Source: an uncultured Bacteroidales bacterium (GTDB taxonomy: Bacteria > Bacteroidota > Bacteroidia > Bacteroidales > Paludibacteraceae). Taken from it: a DNA stretch of 64,000 nucleotides. Both the position numbers and the translations under genes were made by a program. This document shows positions 36,285-44,628 of this stretch, piece after piece. The stretch covers positions 62,001-126,000 of the forward strand of contig CAMIZG010000001.1 in the NCBI GenBank assembly GCA_946403215.1. Direction: 5' to 3'. The notes beneath the pieces are model-generated. The model had not been told where the DNA came from and did not search any database. It worked only from the letters and a program-made list of their open reading frames with translations. How positions within the stretch are numbered: the first letter of the stretch is position 1; the number at the start of each line of letters is the position of its first letter.

Positions 36285-37166
36285 ATGACGAAAGTTGCAC
36301 TATTAGTGGTATATAATCATAGGTATGACCGCAATATACCTCGAGTACAAGAAATTTATAAATCTCGCTTTTCCCACATCTTTCATGTTGTACCTTTTTA
36401 TGATGGACATGTTGAAGGGGCGGATGTTATTCCTGTGTATGAAAATTCCTTTTATTTCGAAGGATATATCAGTCAGGCATATACCCACATAAAAGGACAT
36501 GGCTTTACGCATTACTTTGTCATTGCTGACGACCTGATCTTAAATCCGGCCATCGATGAGAATAATTTATGGGATATTTTGCATGTGGGAGAGGACGAGT
36601 GCTTTATGCCCGCAAAACCGGTGGTGTTACAGAAGATAGGCTACTATTGGAGGCACATCTATAAAGCTGTTCAATATAGAATTGAGCAGGATGGAGTGGA
36701 AGTGAAAAATGTATTACCTTCCAGAGATGAGGCTATCCAATCTTTTGTGCGTCATGGGTTGCCAACAGGTCCTGTTGCCTGGAAAGCCATAGTGAATTTT
36801 GATCCAAGGAGTTGGGCTAGAACGCTACTTTCTATTCCCTGGAGCAGACATTTGGATTATCCGTTAATCGCATGTTATTCAGATTGTTTTATGGTGACCG
36901 AGCAAGCGGTGGATAAGTTTTGTACATATTGTGGAGCATTTGCGGCAACAAATCTATTTGTGGAGTTTGCTATACCCACTGCGCTGGTATTGTCTGCTGA
37001 TAAACTAAAATTTGAAGACCGGTTAGCGCTAAAAGACGGTTCGATGTGGGAACATACAGATAACCGCTGGATAGAGCCTGTTAGGTATAGCTTGAAGGCA
37101 TTATATGAGCACTTTCCCGAAGATAAGTTATTTGTGCACCCGATTAAATTATCGAAGTGGTCATAG
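36285..37166 (+). CDS. Uncharacterised protein, possible glycosyltransferase
   Basis: 293 residues I cannot assign with confidence. The N-terminus (KVALLVVYNHRYDRNIPRVQEIY, about 3-25) and the acidic HYFVIADDLILNP (about 83-95) resemble the nucleotide- and metal-binding parts of GT-A enzymes. No signal peptide or membrane helix. It is directly followed by the WecG/TagA gene (stop TAG then ATG, no gap), which supports a role in assembling the same repeat unit. Confidence 0.65.
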   Translation: MTKVALLVVYNHRYDRNIPRVQEIYKSRFSHIFHVVPFYDGHVEGADVIPVYENSFYFEGYISQAYTHIKGHGFTHYFVIADDLILNPAIDENNLWDILHVGEDECFMPAKPVVLQKIGYYWRHIYKAVQYRIEQDGVEVKNVLPSRDEAIQSFVRHGLPTGPVAWKAIVNFDPRSWARTLLSIPWSRHLDYPLIACYSDCFMVTEQAVDKFCTYCGAFAATNLFVEFAIPTALVLSADKLKFEDRLALKDGSMWEHTDNRWIEPVRYSLKALYEHFPEDKLFVHPIKLSKWS

Positions 37167-37913
37167 ATGCTGTCGCTCCATGATATAAACATATATCCCT
37201 CCCAGAGGGCATTATCAGCCTTGCCGGAAGGCAAACTCCTGATAAACACCATCAATGCGCACTCATACAACGTAGCGCAAGAGGATGCTTTGTTTGCCGA
37301 GGCACTCAGGAATGGTGACGTTCTCCTCCCGGATGGTGCAAGCATTGTGCACGCATGCCGGTGGCTGAAAACGCCATCGCAGCCAGCTGAGCGGATAGCG
37401 GGATTCGACCTCTTCGTGCATGAGATGGTAGCGCTTGAGCAGCGTGCCGAGCAAAGCGAGAAACAACTCAAGGTGTTCTTCATGGGCTCGTCGCCAGAGG
37501 TGCTACAGCGAATAGAGCAGCGCGCGGCAACTGAATATCCTCATCTTAAGGTTATAACCTATTCACCGCCATACAAGTCTGAATTCTCGCAAGAAGACAA
37601 CACCGCCATCATCCGTGCTATTAATACAGCCAGCCCCGATCTCCTCTGGATTGGCATGACAGCCCCTAAGCAGGAGAAATGGACATATACCCATTGGCAT
37701 GAACTGCAAGTCAACTGCCATGTGGGTACTATCGGAGCCGTGTTCGACTTCTACGCCGGCACCGCCAAACGCGCACCACTATGGTGGCAGCAGCACTCGC
37801 TCGAATGGCTCTACCGCCTCATCCGTGAACCGCGCCGCATGTGGCGCCGATATATCATTGGCAACATTCTGTTTATCCACAATATACTTCGTGACAAGCG
37901 AACGCATAGATAA
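37167..37913 (+). CDS. WecG/TagA/CpsF family glycosyltransferase (GT26)
   Basis: 248 residues. Family motifs: TINAHSYNVAQED (about 31-43), LLPDGASIVHA (about 53-63), ERIAGFDL (about 73-80), and LLWIGMTAPKQEKW (about 155-168), followed by GTIGAVFDFYAGT. These enzymes add N-acetylmannosaminuronic acid or a related sugar to a lipid-linked acceptor. It closes the capsule locus. Coding from here on uses visibly more G and C at third positions than the preceding 30 kb. Confidence 0.93.
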   Translation: MLSLHDINIYPSQRALSALPEGKLLINTINAHSYNVAQEDALFAEALRNGDVLLPDGASIVHACRWLKTPSQPAERIAGFDLFVHEMVALEQRAEQSEKQLKVFFMGSSPEVLQRIEQRAATEYPHLKVITYSPPYKSEFSQEDNTAIIRAINTASPDLLWIGMTAPKQEKWTYTHWHELQVNCHVGTIGAVFDFYAGTAKRAPLWWQQHSLEWLYRLIREPRRMWRRYIIGNILFIHNILRDKRTHR

Positions 37914-38913
37914 AGAATTTCTTGCACTCATCGCATTGCTGCGGCTGGCAGTTAATCCTGCTGCCGAGCAGCCGCAACAACAGCCAGTGCTTATCGCCGA
38001 TGAGTGGCGCGAAGTATATCATCTTGCTGTAAAGCATGCGGTTGTAGCCCTGGCGTGGGATGGAGTTGAGCGCTTGCAATCGCAGACCCCTGATGCACTC
38101 CGAGCATTTCCTGCTGACTTAATGGGCAAGTGGTTCGCTGATGTTCAGGCGATAGAAGCCGCAAACAGCCAAATGGCAATGCAGGCATCCTATTTGCATT
38201 TTTTCATGCAAGAAGGGGATTTCGATGCATATACCCTGAAAGGCGTAACGTGGGCTGCATATTATCCCAAACCTGAACATCGCCAGTCGGCAGATATAGA
38301 TTTATGGGTACTGCCCAATAAAAATAAGCTTGCTTCTCTTCAGGAGCGACGTGAGGCACTAATAGCATTCCTTAATAGCCGCGAAGTGCCTATAGGCGAA
38401 GTGGTGTACCACCATTTGGAAGCAAAGTTTTTCCGTAACACGGAAGTTGAACTCCACGTCACGCCCACATGGCTTTACAATCCACTGCATAACAACAGAC
38501 TGCAGCAACAGTTTTTGCACGCAAGGTTCCTAACACACGAATTGCAAGAGACCTATGCCCTTCTCCACGCATTTCGGCATATCTACCACGACGGTCTCGC
38601 TTTGCGGCATATGTTGGATTACTTCGTGATTTGCAGAGCAAATAGAGAGAAAGACATCGCTGCCCCGTCAAAGTTTTACCGGCAAATAGGAATGAACTCG
38701 TTTGCTCGGGCGATGGACGAGCTCAGTGAGTATTTGTTTGCATCGCCTGCCACTTCGTCTATCCATTTGTCGCGTTGCGCCCGGCATCTGTTGGATGCTC
38801 TGCCCCTACGGCATATATCGAAACGCGTCCAGTGGGACTATCCGTCCGAAACAATCTGGCGCTTTCCTTGGCGCACGGCTCATTTCTTCTGGCGTAAGAC
38901 ATTATCCAAATAA
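37891..38913 (+). CDS. NTP_transf_5-like nucleotidyltransferase family protein
   Basis: 340 residues from GTG 37891, overlapping the WecG/TagA gene by 23 bases; the open frame extends further upstream but only as overlap. Characteristic are the His-rich and acidic motifs ADEWREVYHLAVKHAV (about 34-49) and the nucleotidyltransferase site RQSADIDLWVLP (about 131-142, D-x-D), then EVELHVTPTW (about 187-196). Proteins of this family are widespread in Bacteroidota and Firmicutes and are often found beside PqqD-like and ABC transporter genes of peptide-modification loci. Activity is unproven. Confidence 0.75.
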   Translation: MTSERIDKEFLALIALLRLAVNPAAEQPQQQPVLIADEWREVYHLAVKHAVVALAWDGVERLQSQTPDALRAFPADLMGKWFADVQAIEAANSQMAMQASYLHFFMQEGDFDAYTLKGVTWAAYYPKPEHRQSADIDLWVLPNKNKLASLQERREALIAFLNSREVPIGEVVYHHLEAKFFRNTEVELHVTPTWLYNPLHNNRLQQQFLHARFLTHELQETYALLHAFRHIYHDGLALRHMLDYFVICRANREKDIAAPSKFYRQIGMNSFARAMDELSEYLFASPATSSIHLSRCARHLLDALPLRHISKRVQWDYPSETIWRFPWRTAHFFWRKTLSK

Positions 38914-38914
38914 T

Positions 38915-39652
38915 ATGAAAATCATCGGTGTTATACCGGCTCGCTATCAATCAAGCCGTTTCCCAGGCAAACCATTGGCGGACATCCTCGGCAAACCCAT
39001 GATCTGGTGGGTGTATCAGCAGTGCCTCAAAGTCCGTGAACTGGACGAAGTATATGTCGCTACTGACGATGAGCGCATCTTCAATATCTGCACCGAGTTC
39101 GGCATGCGCGTCATCATGACCTCTGACCAGCACCGCTCCGGCACTGATCGTCTCGGCGAGGTCGCGACCAAAGTCAGTGGTGACCTGTTCGTCAATATCC
39201 AAGGCGACGAACCGCTCATCGAGCCGCAGATGATCCGCGACCTCATCGGCATCTTTGATGACCAATCCGTCTATTACGGTTCACTCCGCAAGCAGATCAC
39301 CGACGAGGCAGAGATCCAAGCGCCCAGCACGGTCAAGGTCGTTGTGGACAAGAACGAAGACGCACTCTACTTCTCGCGTAGCGTCATCCCCTCCAACGTC
39401 AAAGACGGCAAACCCGTTCGCATATATCGCCATGTGGGTATCTATGCCTACAAGCGCGATTTCCTTATGACGTTCATTCAGCTCCCGCCATCCGAACTTG
39501 AGGCAGTCGAAGGCCTTGAGCAACTCCGCGCTCTGGAGAACGGCTACAAGCTCCGCGTCCACGAAACGCAATTCGATTCCATCGGCGTTGATCTGCCCGA
39601 GCATATTGCACTGGTCGAACAAGCTATCTTACGCAATCAATCCGCCCAATGA
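38915..39652 (+). CDS. kdsB: 3-deoxy-manno-octulosonate cytidylyltransferase
   Basis: CMP-Kdo synthetase for lipid A core. Start at ATG 38915 (MKIIGVIPARYQSSRFPGKPL), two bases after the upstream stop; 245 residues, the normal KdsB length. Seen: the PARxxSxRxPGKPL CTP loop (about 8-21), RSGTDRLGEV (about 71-80), VNIQGDEPLIEP (about 89-100) and the conserved RHVGIYAYKRDFL (about 170-182). It forms an ATGA overlap with the ABC transporter, and kdsC follows, an unusual way of linking two Kdo genes. Confidence 0.96.
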   Translation: MKIIGVIPARYQSSRFPGKPLADILGKPMIWWVYQQCLKVRELDEVYVATDDERIFNICTEFGMRVIMTSDQHRSGTDRLGEVATKVSGDLFVNIQGDEPLIEPQMIRDLIGIFDDQSVYYGSLRKQITDEAEIQAPSTVKVVVDKNEDALYFSRSVIPSNVKDGKPVRIYRHVGIYAYKRDFLMTFIQLPPSELEAVEGLEQLRALENGYKLRVHETQFDSIGVDLPEHIALVEQAILRNQSAQ

Positions 39653-41274
39653 CCGCCACATCCACATCTTCACTCCCGTGGCTCCGCCAAGCCGCACGTG
39701 CTTATCGGTTGCAGATGAGCGTGAACATCGCGCTTGGCATCACCGATGTGCTTATCGGCCTGGCTGAAGTGTGGTTAAGCAAGCAGCTCATTGATGCCGC
39801 TACTTCCGGCCATACATGGCACCTGAGTGATGGCGGTTGGCTCTCGCTGCCGGCACTTGCCGCGATGCTCATAACATGCATGCTCACGTCCGTTGCGCTG
39901 GCTTATGCCGTGCGATGGTTGCGCGCCAAGCTCTCCATCCGTTCGCTCAACCGGCTTCAGGCCGGCGAATATTCCCGGCTCTTACAATCCCCGTGGCTCT
40001 ACCTGCGCAAGCAGCACTCCGGAACACTCACCAATACGCTCATCGATGATATTGACACAATCTCATCGTTCCTTTCCGAACAGTTCCCGGCACTCGTTAC
40101 CGCCGTGCTGCAGTTCGTAGGCGCGTTCGTTTTCCTTGCCGTTCTCGACTGGCGGCTGGCTCTTGTCATAGTCATCGTCACCCCGGCCATCATCTCTGCG
40201 GCTCAACTCTATATCCGCCGCATGCGCCGTCATCGCCATCAGGTACGTGAAGATCAGGCTGCCATTCAGGCATTTATCCAGGAGACCATCCAGCACTCGC
40301 TCATGCTCAAGGCGCTCAACCGTACGGCTTATGCCGGATCATTGCTTGACGAGCATCATGAGCGCTACAGTCAGAGTTTCATGCGCCTGACGCGTTATTC
40401 GGCGATGGCAACGGTACTTGTCCGTACGGCTTTTGTTGCAGGTTACCTCATTGCATTCTTCTGGGGAGCCTACAGCCTGTCGGTTCACGCAATAACTTTC
40501 GGCGCAATGGTCGCCTTCGTTCAGCTGGTAGGACGTATCCAACAGCCCATGCGCACACTCATCGGATACGTAGGCACCTTTGTCAATGTGTTCACCGCTG
40601 CCGAACGCATCGCAGCGCTCGCAGGTCAGCAATCAGCGATCAGTAGTCAGCAGTCAGCAGTCAGAGGTCAACTGTCAACTATACAAGTCTCCGACCTCTC
40701 CTTCACGTACCCCGATTCCGACGAACCAGTCCTCTCCCACCTGAACGCTACTATCCCACAAGGTTCGCTTACGGCCGTTGTCGGCAAAACGGGCATCGGC
40801 AAAACAACGTTTGTCCAACTTCTGCTTGGATTGCTTCCCGCCCCCGAAGGCACGCTCAATGTTCCCGCTCAAGGTTTTTCCTATGTCCCGCAGGGCAATA
40901 CGCTCCTTTCCGGCACGATCCGATACAATCTTCTTTTCGGCAACCCCACCGCAACCGACCAAGCCATGCGCGAGGCTCTTAGGCTCGCTGATGCCGACTT
41001 TGTCCTTGGCGATGAACGTGGCTTGGATTATCCATGTGGCGAACGCGGTTCAGGGCTCAGCGAGGGACAGGCGCAACGCATTGCTATTGCCCGCGCCCTG
41101 CTCATAGATGCTCCTGTTCTGCTGCTTGACGAAGCCTTCTCGGCGCTGGATACGCAGACTGCCGAAACCATCCTCACCAATATCCGTCGTGCTCGCCCCG
41201 AACAGACCATCATTTGCATCACCCACCGCGATGCACTTATCCCACAAGCCGACCAAGTCATTCATCTTACTTAA
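39649..41274 (+). CDS. ABC exporter, fused membrane and ATP-binding domains
   Basis: 541-residue half-transporter. Six-helix membrane domain (about 15-310), then a nucleotide-binding domain with Walker A GKTGIGKTT (about 377-385), signature LSEGQAQRIAIARAL (about 470-484), Walker B VLLLDEAFSALD (about 488-499) and switch His in ICITHRD. Between the domains is a low-complexity insert (GQQSAISSQQSAVRGQ) produced by the TCAG-rich DNA repeat described separately. It has no C39 peptidase domain. Could export lipid-linked material, or the peptide encoded at 44427; both are guesses. Confidence 0.88.
   Translation: MTATSTSSLPWLRQAARAYRLQMSVNIALGITDVLIGLAEVWLSKQLIDAATSGHTWHLSDGGWLSLPALAAMLITCMLTSVALAYAVRWLRAKLSIRSLNRLQAGEYSRLLQSPWLYLRKQHSGTLTNTLIDDIDTISSFLSEQFPALVTAVLQFVGAFVFLAVLDWRLALVIVIVTPAIISAAQLYIRRMRRHRHQVREDQAAIQAFIQETIQHSLMLKALNRTAYAGSLLDEHHERYSQSFMRLTRYSAMATVLVRTAFVAGYLIAFFWGAYSLSVHAITFGAMVAFVQLVGRIQQPMRTLIGYVGTFVNVFTAAERIAALAGQQSAISSQQSAVRGQLSTIQVSDLSFTYPDSDEPVLSHLNATIPQGSLTAVVGKTGIGKTTFVQLLLGLLPAPEGTLNVPAQGFSYVPQGNTLLSGTIRYNLLFGNPTATDQAMREALRLADADFVLGDERGLDYPCGERGSGLSEGQAQRIAIARALLIDAPVLLLDEAFSALDTQTAETILTNIRRARPEQTIICITHRDALIPQADQVIHLT
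40624..40680 (+). repeat. TCAG-rich heptad repeat inside the ABC exporter gene
   Basis: About 57 bases made of variants of GTCAGCA/ATCAGCA/GTCAGAG. It encodes a Gln/Ser/Ala-rich linker between membrane and nucleotide-binding domains without breaking the frame. The same kind of unit occurs at 57001 and 58160. Confidence 0.8.
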
Positions 41275-41322
41275 TTATAACATCCATCGGCCGAACGTGG
41301 TCGATCTCATACATCTCATCCC

Positions 41323-41811
41323 ATGCAACAACCCGATATCCGCCTTTTCCTCTGCGACGTAGATGGCACCCTCACCGATGGTGGCATGTATTACACCGAG
41401 AATGGCGACGAGCTCAAGAAGTTCAACACCCGCGATGGAATGGCGCTGCAGATCTTGCACGACCATGGTATCCGCACGGGTATCATTACCTCTGAGCAGC
41501 GCGACCTCGTGGCACGCCGTGCTACCAAGCTCCGTGTCGATTACCTTCGCCTCGGGCAGTTCGGCGGTGGCAAACGTGAAGTGGCAGAAGCCATCTGCCG
41601 AGAGATGGGCATCACCATGCAGCAAGTGCTCTACATAGGCGACGACCTCAATTGCTACGATATTCTTACTGCCGTAGGCTATCCCGCTTGCCCTGCTGAT
41701 GCGTGCAACAAGGTGCTCAATATTCCCGGCATCCATGTTTTGTCGCGCAAAGGCGGCGATGCTGTCGTCCGCGAACTTGCTGAAAAACTCTTCCCCGACT
41801 GGTTCAATTAA
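41323..41811 (+). CDS. kdsC: 3-deoxy-manno-octulosonate-8-phosphate phosphatase
   Basis: 162-residue HAD phosphatase without cap domain, the right size for KdsC. Seen: FLCDVDGTLTDGGMYY (about 7-22), the IITSEQ motif (about 62-67), Lys in GGGKREV (about 84-90) and YIGDDLNCYD (about 106-115). It makes free Kdo for KdsB. It is separated from kdsB by the ABC exporter and follows it after 48 bases. Confidence 0.93.
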   Translation: MQQPDIRLFLCDVDGTLTDGGMYYTENGDELKKFNTRDGMALQILHDHGIRTGIITSEQRDLVARRATKLRVDYLRLGQFGGGKREVAEAICREMGITMQQVLYIGDDLNCYDILTAVGYPACPADACNKVLNIPGIHVLSRKGGDAVVRELAEKLFPDWFN

Positions 41812-41871
41812 TCGGAAGTTATTTTACATAACATTCGGGGATTTGTCCAACTGAGTAAGGGGTAAGACGGA

Positions 41872-41937
41872 GTTTAGTTAGACTTTTATCGAGGTTTAGT
41901 TAGACTTTTGTCGGGGTTTGTTCAACTTCACCGAGGG
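41872..41937 (+). repeat. 22-bp tandem repeat, two near-identical copies plus one degenerate
   Basis: Units at 41872-41893 and 41894-41915 start GTTTAGTTAGACTTTT and differ at two positions near the end; a third, degenerate unit (GTTTGTTCAACTTC...) follows to 41937. A similar segment also occurs just upstream near 41836. Confidence 0.8.
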
Positions 41938-42069
41938 TAAGTTGGGGGAACATCGGATCATTATCGAGCCATTATCGGGAGTGATGCACTCAAATCGCTC
42001 CGTTTTGTAGTCTTAATGTCGCAAAAAATAGTTTGCGGCATGTTTTATAACATAAAATTCCGCACAAGG

Positions 42070-42100
42070 TTGCAATTCCCGAAAATTTTCTGTAACTTTG
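42070..42100 (+). promoter_or_regulatory. Bacteroidota-type promoter for the secreted-protein gene
   Basis: TTG at 42070-42072 in the -33 position and TAACTTTG at 42093-42100 in the -7 position, spacing 20 bases. The start codon is 108 bases downstream, leaving a sizeable leader. Confidence 0.6.
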
Positions 42101-42207
42101 CGCTTTGATATAAATATCAACTCGTACTATTAAAACGCGAATTATTAATATCGGTATAGTCTCATGCACATTAGTCGTGAGCCTTGCCCACAAAAAAACA
42201 TAAAACA

Positions 42208-44334
42208 ATGAAAGCAAAAAGTTTGTTTTTAGTATTTGCTTTATCGCTCTTGTTACCCTTCGCTGCGCTTGCAGCAGAGAAGACTGACACGTATTCTGCA
42301 CCCGGTAGTTTTGCTTACGATGAGATTCCTATCTCTGGCGCCCTGGGTACCAGTGGAGCAACGTATGCAGGTACCGTAGGATATGATGGCGATTATCCAT
42401 GTTTCGTGCTCGACCAAGAGTACATTTGTGCTACCACATTATCCCCTGGTACAGTTAAGGCGATTACCATCACATGGGCAGATGATGATGAATTCTACAA
42501 TACACCTAGCGAGTCGGCCATTTTTGTATATGGTAGTGAAACGGCCTTCGACGGTTCAGAGACATTGGGTGACTTGGCTGCAGCCGGTAAACCGTGTATT
42601 GGCACCCTGTACTATAGCGCCCCGGGTGCTGTGAGTGTCACACTTTCTGCTCATCCCGCGCATATTGCTATCGTGGGTGGACCTATTAACGCGGCTGTCG
42701 AGAGTATTTCGATAACATGGACTGTGCCTGACGTAACGACGTACACCCTCACAGGTACTATCGGTTCGGGAAAGGGTAAGGTGACATTTAAGCCCACATC
42801 TCCTGTGGCTGAAGGTGCCGAGGTGACAGTTACGATGAAAGCGGGTAGTGGAAACGAACTCCGCAGTTTCACCATTGATGGGGCTACCACAGTGTTGACG
42901 GAAGATGAATATACGGGCAGCGAGACGCGTACATTTACTATGCCGGCACATAACGTTACCGTTACTGCCAATTTCGCCACGGCTCCTTCGCGTGTGGCCA
43001 ATCCTATTTATGTAAATGGCAAAGTGGAAATCTACGAGACGATTATCCCGTCCGGCGTGGATTCCGTCTATACTATTAGCACAGCGGCTGCATATACTGC
43101 CGGATGGAAAAGCATTACATCCACAAGCAATAGAGTTAAAGTCGTTAGCACGACCTCTCCGGTTAGTGGCGTTAGCCAGTTAACCCTCCGTGGCTTGGTC
43201 ACCGGTTCTGACGAGATAGTAATTAATACATATCAGACCAATGGATTCTTACGCGCAAGCAAGGTCATCCGTGTAACCGTTGTGCCGCGTGAGGTTATTC
43301 TTGTTACTTCACTCAACGGAAAGCACTATGCACTTACACACACTATTGGTGGTGCAACCGCTACTGCTCAGGAACTGATCAAACAAGGGGCTAACTATTA
43401 TTACAAATCCGATGTTACACCAAGTTCGTTCACATGGGATCTCTCATATGCAAATGATGCAGGGGATATTTATCTTAAGAATGGCGCACAGTATCTATCC
43501 ATTAAGGCGGCAAATATGTCGCTGTCCGGATCCGCATTCACTTGGTCGCATAATGCTGAGGATGTGCTGATTACCGATTATCTGACAAGTCCCTGCTACA
43601 ATGAGAAGTTCTCGGCGTTTACCGTTGAAACCCAGAGCCAGTATGAGGGCGTGACGACAATCTCCGCACCAATTCGTGAGGTGAGCATCAGCAACTTACT
43701 CCCCGCACCATCACCGTACACTCGCTCACTCACCAGTGGTAACTTTGCCACTATGTGTCTGCCCTTCCCCGTTAGCAGAAGCGATGCGTTCTTCAGCGGT
43801 GTTGATGTGTTCAACCTGACCGGTAAATACGTGAGTGCCGGCAAGGTAACAGGCATTGAAATTGAGGAGGAAACAGGCGTACTCGTTGCAGGTAAGCCAT
43901 ACATCATCCAGGCGACAGCAAGCACGCTCACTGTTTGGTACGGCGTAGCAAGTGCTGTCTCACCCGTTGCCGCTACAGGTCTTGTGGGCAATCTTAGTGC
44001 CTCACCGCTTAGCGTTCCAGATGGATGTTATGGATTCCTGTCTAATCTGTTGCACAAGGTTGCCGGTGGTACAGCCACCATCAGACAGTACAGAGCATAT
44101 ATTGACTTGAGCGCAGTACCGGAAATCGCTGCAGGAGCATCTGCTCCCGGACGTATATCCATTTACACCGATGATTCCGGCGACGAGGAGACTCCGACTT
44201 CCGTTGACCAACTCCTCGAGCATGCTACGTTCATTAACTGGAACGAGCCCGTGTATAACACGCTCGGCCAGCGCGTAGGCAGAGGATCAACAGGCGTTCT
44301 TATCCAGAACGGACGGAAATTCTTGGTTCAATAA
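42208..44334 (+). CDS. Large secreted protein with InlB-like repeat and Bacteroidales C-terminal motif
   Basis: Start at ATG 42208, giving a classic signal peptide (MKAKSLFLVFALSLLLPFAALAAE, split at AxA-A). 708 residues, beta-rich. A repeat of the type found in InlB-like B-repeat domains lies at about 178-257 (GKVTFKPTSPVAEGAEVTVTM ... FTMPAHNVTVTANF). The end, YNTLGQRVGRG then GVLIQNGRKFLVQ, matches the short C-terminal motif of many Prevotella/Bacteroidales secreted proteins; whether it is a type IX sorting signal is not certain. A surface or adhesive role is plausible. Upstream of the small peptide gene by 92 bases. Confidence 0.75.
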   Translation: MKAKSLFLVFALSLLLPFAALAAEKTDTYSAPGSFAYDEIPISGALGTSGATYAGTVGYDGDYPCFVLDQEYICATTLSPGTVKAITITWADDDEFYNTPSESAIFVYGSETAFDGSETLGDLAAAGKPCIGTLYYSAPGAVSVTLSAHPAHIAIVGGPINAAVESISITWTVPDVTTYTLTGTIGSGKGKVTFKPTSPVAEGAEVTVTMKAGSGNELRSFTIDGATTVLTEDEYTGSETRTFTMPAHNVTVTANFATAPSRVANPIYVNGKVEIYETIIPSGVDSVYTISTAAAYTAGWKSITSTSNRVKVVSTTSPVSGVSQLTLRGLVTGSDEIVINTYQTNGFLRASKVIRVTVVPREVILVTSLNGKHYALTHTIGGATATAQELIKQGANYYYKSDVTPSSFTWDLSYANDAGDIYLKNGAQYLSIKAANMSLSGSAFTWSHNAEDVLITDYLTSPCYNEKFSAFTVETQSQYEGVTTISAPIREVSISNLLPAPSPYTRSLTSGNFATMCLPFPVSRSDAFFSGVDVFNLTGKYVSAGKVTGIEIEEETGVLVAGKPYIIQATASTLTVWYGVASAVSPVAATGLVGNLSASPLSVPDGCYGFLSNLLHKVAGGTATIRQYRAYIDLSAVPEIAAGASAPGRISIYTDDSGDEETPTSVDQLLEHATFINWNEPVYNTLGQRVGRGSTGVLIQNGRKFLVQ

Positions 44335-44387
44335 GCCAATTTGACAGCAACAAGGTATTAGTTAATAATTGATATTATGGTAAATCC

Positions 44388-44406
44388 CTCGCATATTAGA
44401 TGCGAG
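44388..44406 (+). promoter_or_regulatory. Hairpin before the small peptide gene
   Basis: CTCGCAT/ATGCGAG seven-base stem with a five-base loop, followed not by a T-run but by an A-rich stretch and AAGGAGA. It could attenuate or stabilise the mRNA between the secreted protein and the peptide; a role as terminator is weak because no U-tract follows. Confidence 0.4.
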
Positions 44407-44426
44407 TAAAAAAGGAGATAATAAAA

Positions 44427-44606
44427 ATGAAAAAGTTTATTGCACCTGAAGTAAAAGTAGTGCGTTACGACTCAAGCATACTCTGCACCAGCATTGGCAT
44501 GGGCGATGATATCGGTCCTGGCCAGGAGGTTGAGTTCGATGCACCGGGACGTCGTCGTTCCATCTTTGAGGACGATGCACCTGAGCAGAACAAAGGCCGC
44601 CGCTAA
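44427..44606 (+). CDS. Small peptide (59 aa), candidate RiPP-like precursor
   Basis: Start at ATG 44427 with an unusually good Shine-Dalgarno (AAGGAG, about 44412-44417); a longer in-frame start at 44400 lies inside the hairpin. The sequence opens MKKFIAPEVKVVRYDSS, the pattern (MKKxYxxPxxxVV) of a common but little-studied class of small Bacteroidales proteins, then a Cys (ILCTS), a Gly-rich segment and a charged tail (EDDAPEQNKGRR). No signal peptide. It lies 22 bases before a PqqD-like gene. This pairing, leader-like N-terminus plus RRE protein, suggests a modified peptide, but no radical SAM or other maturase is adjacent. Confidence 0.65.
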   Translation: MKKFIAPEVKVVRYDSSILCTSIGMGDDIGPGQEVEFDAPGRRRSIFEDDAPEQNKGRR

Positions 44607-44628
44607 TCAGCGAGCCCACGGCTGTCGT

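Larger units (their letters stand above)
41812..42207 (+). other. 396-bp intergenic region with repeats and a promoter
   Basis: Between kdsC and the secreted-protein gene. The left part holds 22-bp tandem repeats (41872-41937) and scattered related motifs (ATTATCGAG/ATTATCGGG, about 41960-41980). The right part holds a phylum-type promoter (42070-42100) and an AT-rich leader of about 100 bases. No open frame with recognisable content was found here. Confidence 0.7.

Noticed and set aside
37699..37890. Open frame upstream of 37891 as part of the nucleotidyltransferase
   Set aside because: It lies within the WecG/TagA gene in another frame and reads as low-complexity sequence; family similarity begins after GTG 37891.
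38702..38914. N-terminal extension of kdsB
   Set aside because: The extra 71 residues overlap the preceding gene; KdsB homologues start at the MKIIGVIPAR position.
41812..42060. CRISPR array or small RNA in the repeat-bearing gap
   Set aside because: The repeats are directly adjacent without spacers and no cas gene is present; no evident RNA structure or terminator.
44494..44628. N-terminal extension of the PqqD-like protein
   Set aside because: It is read from within the small peptide gene in another frame; ATG 44629 gives the normal PqqD length.
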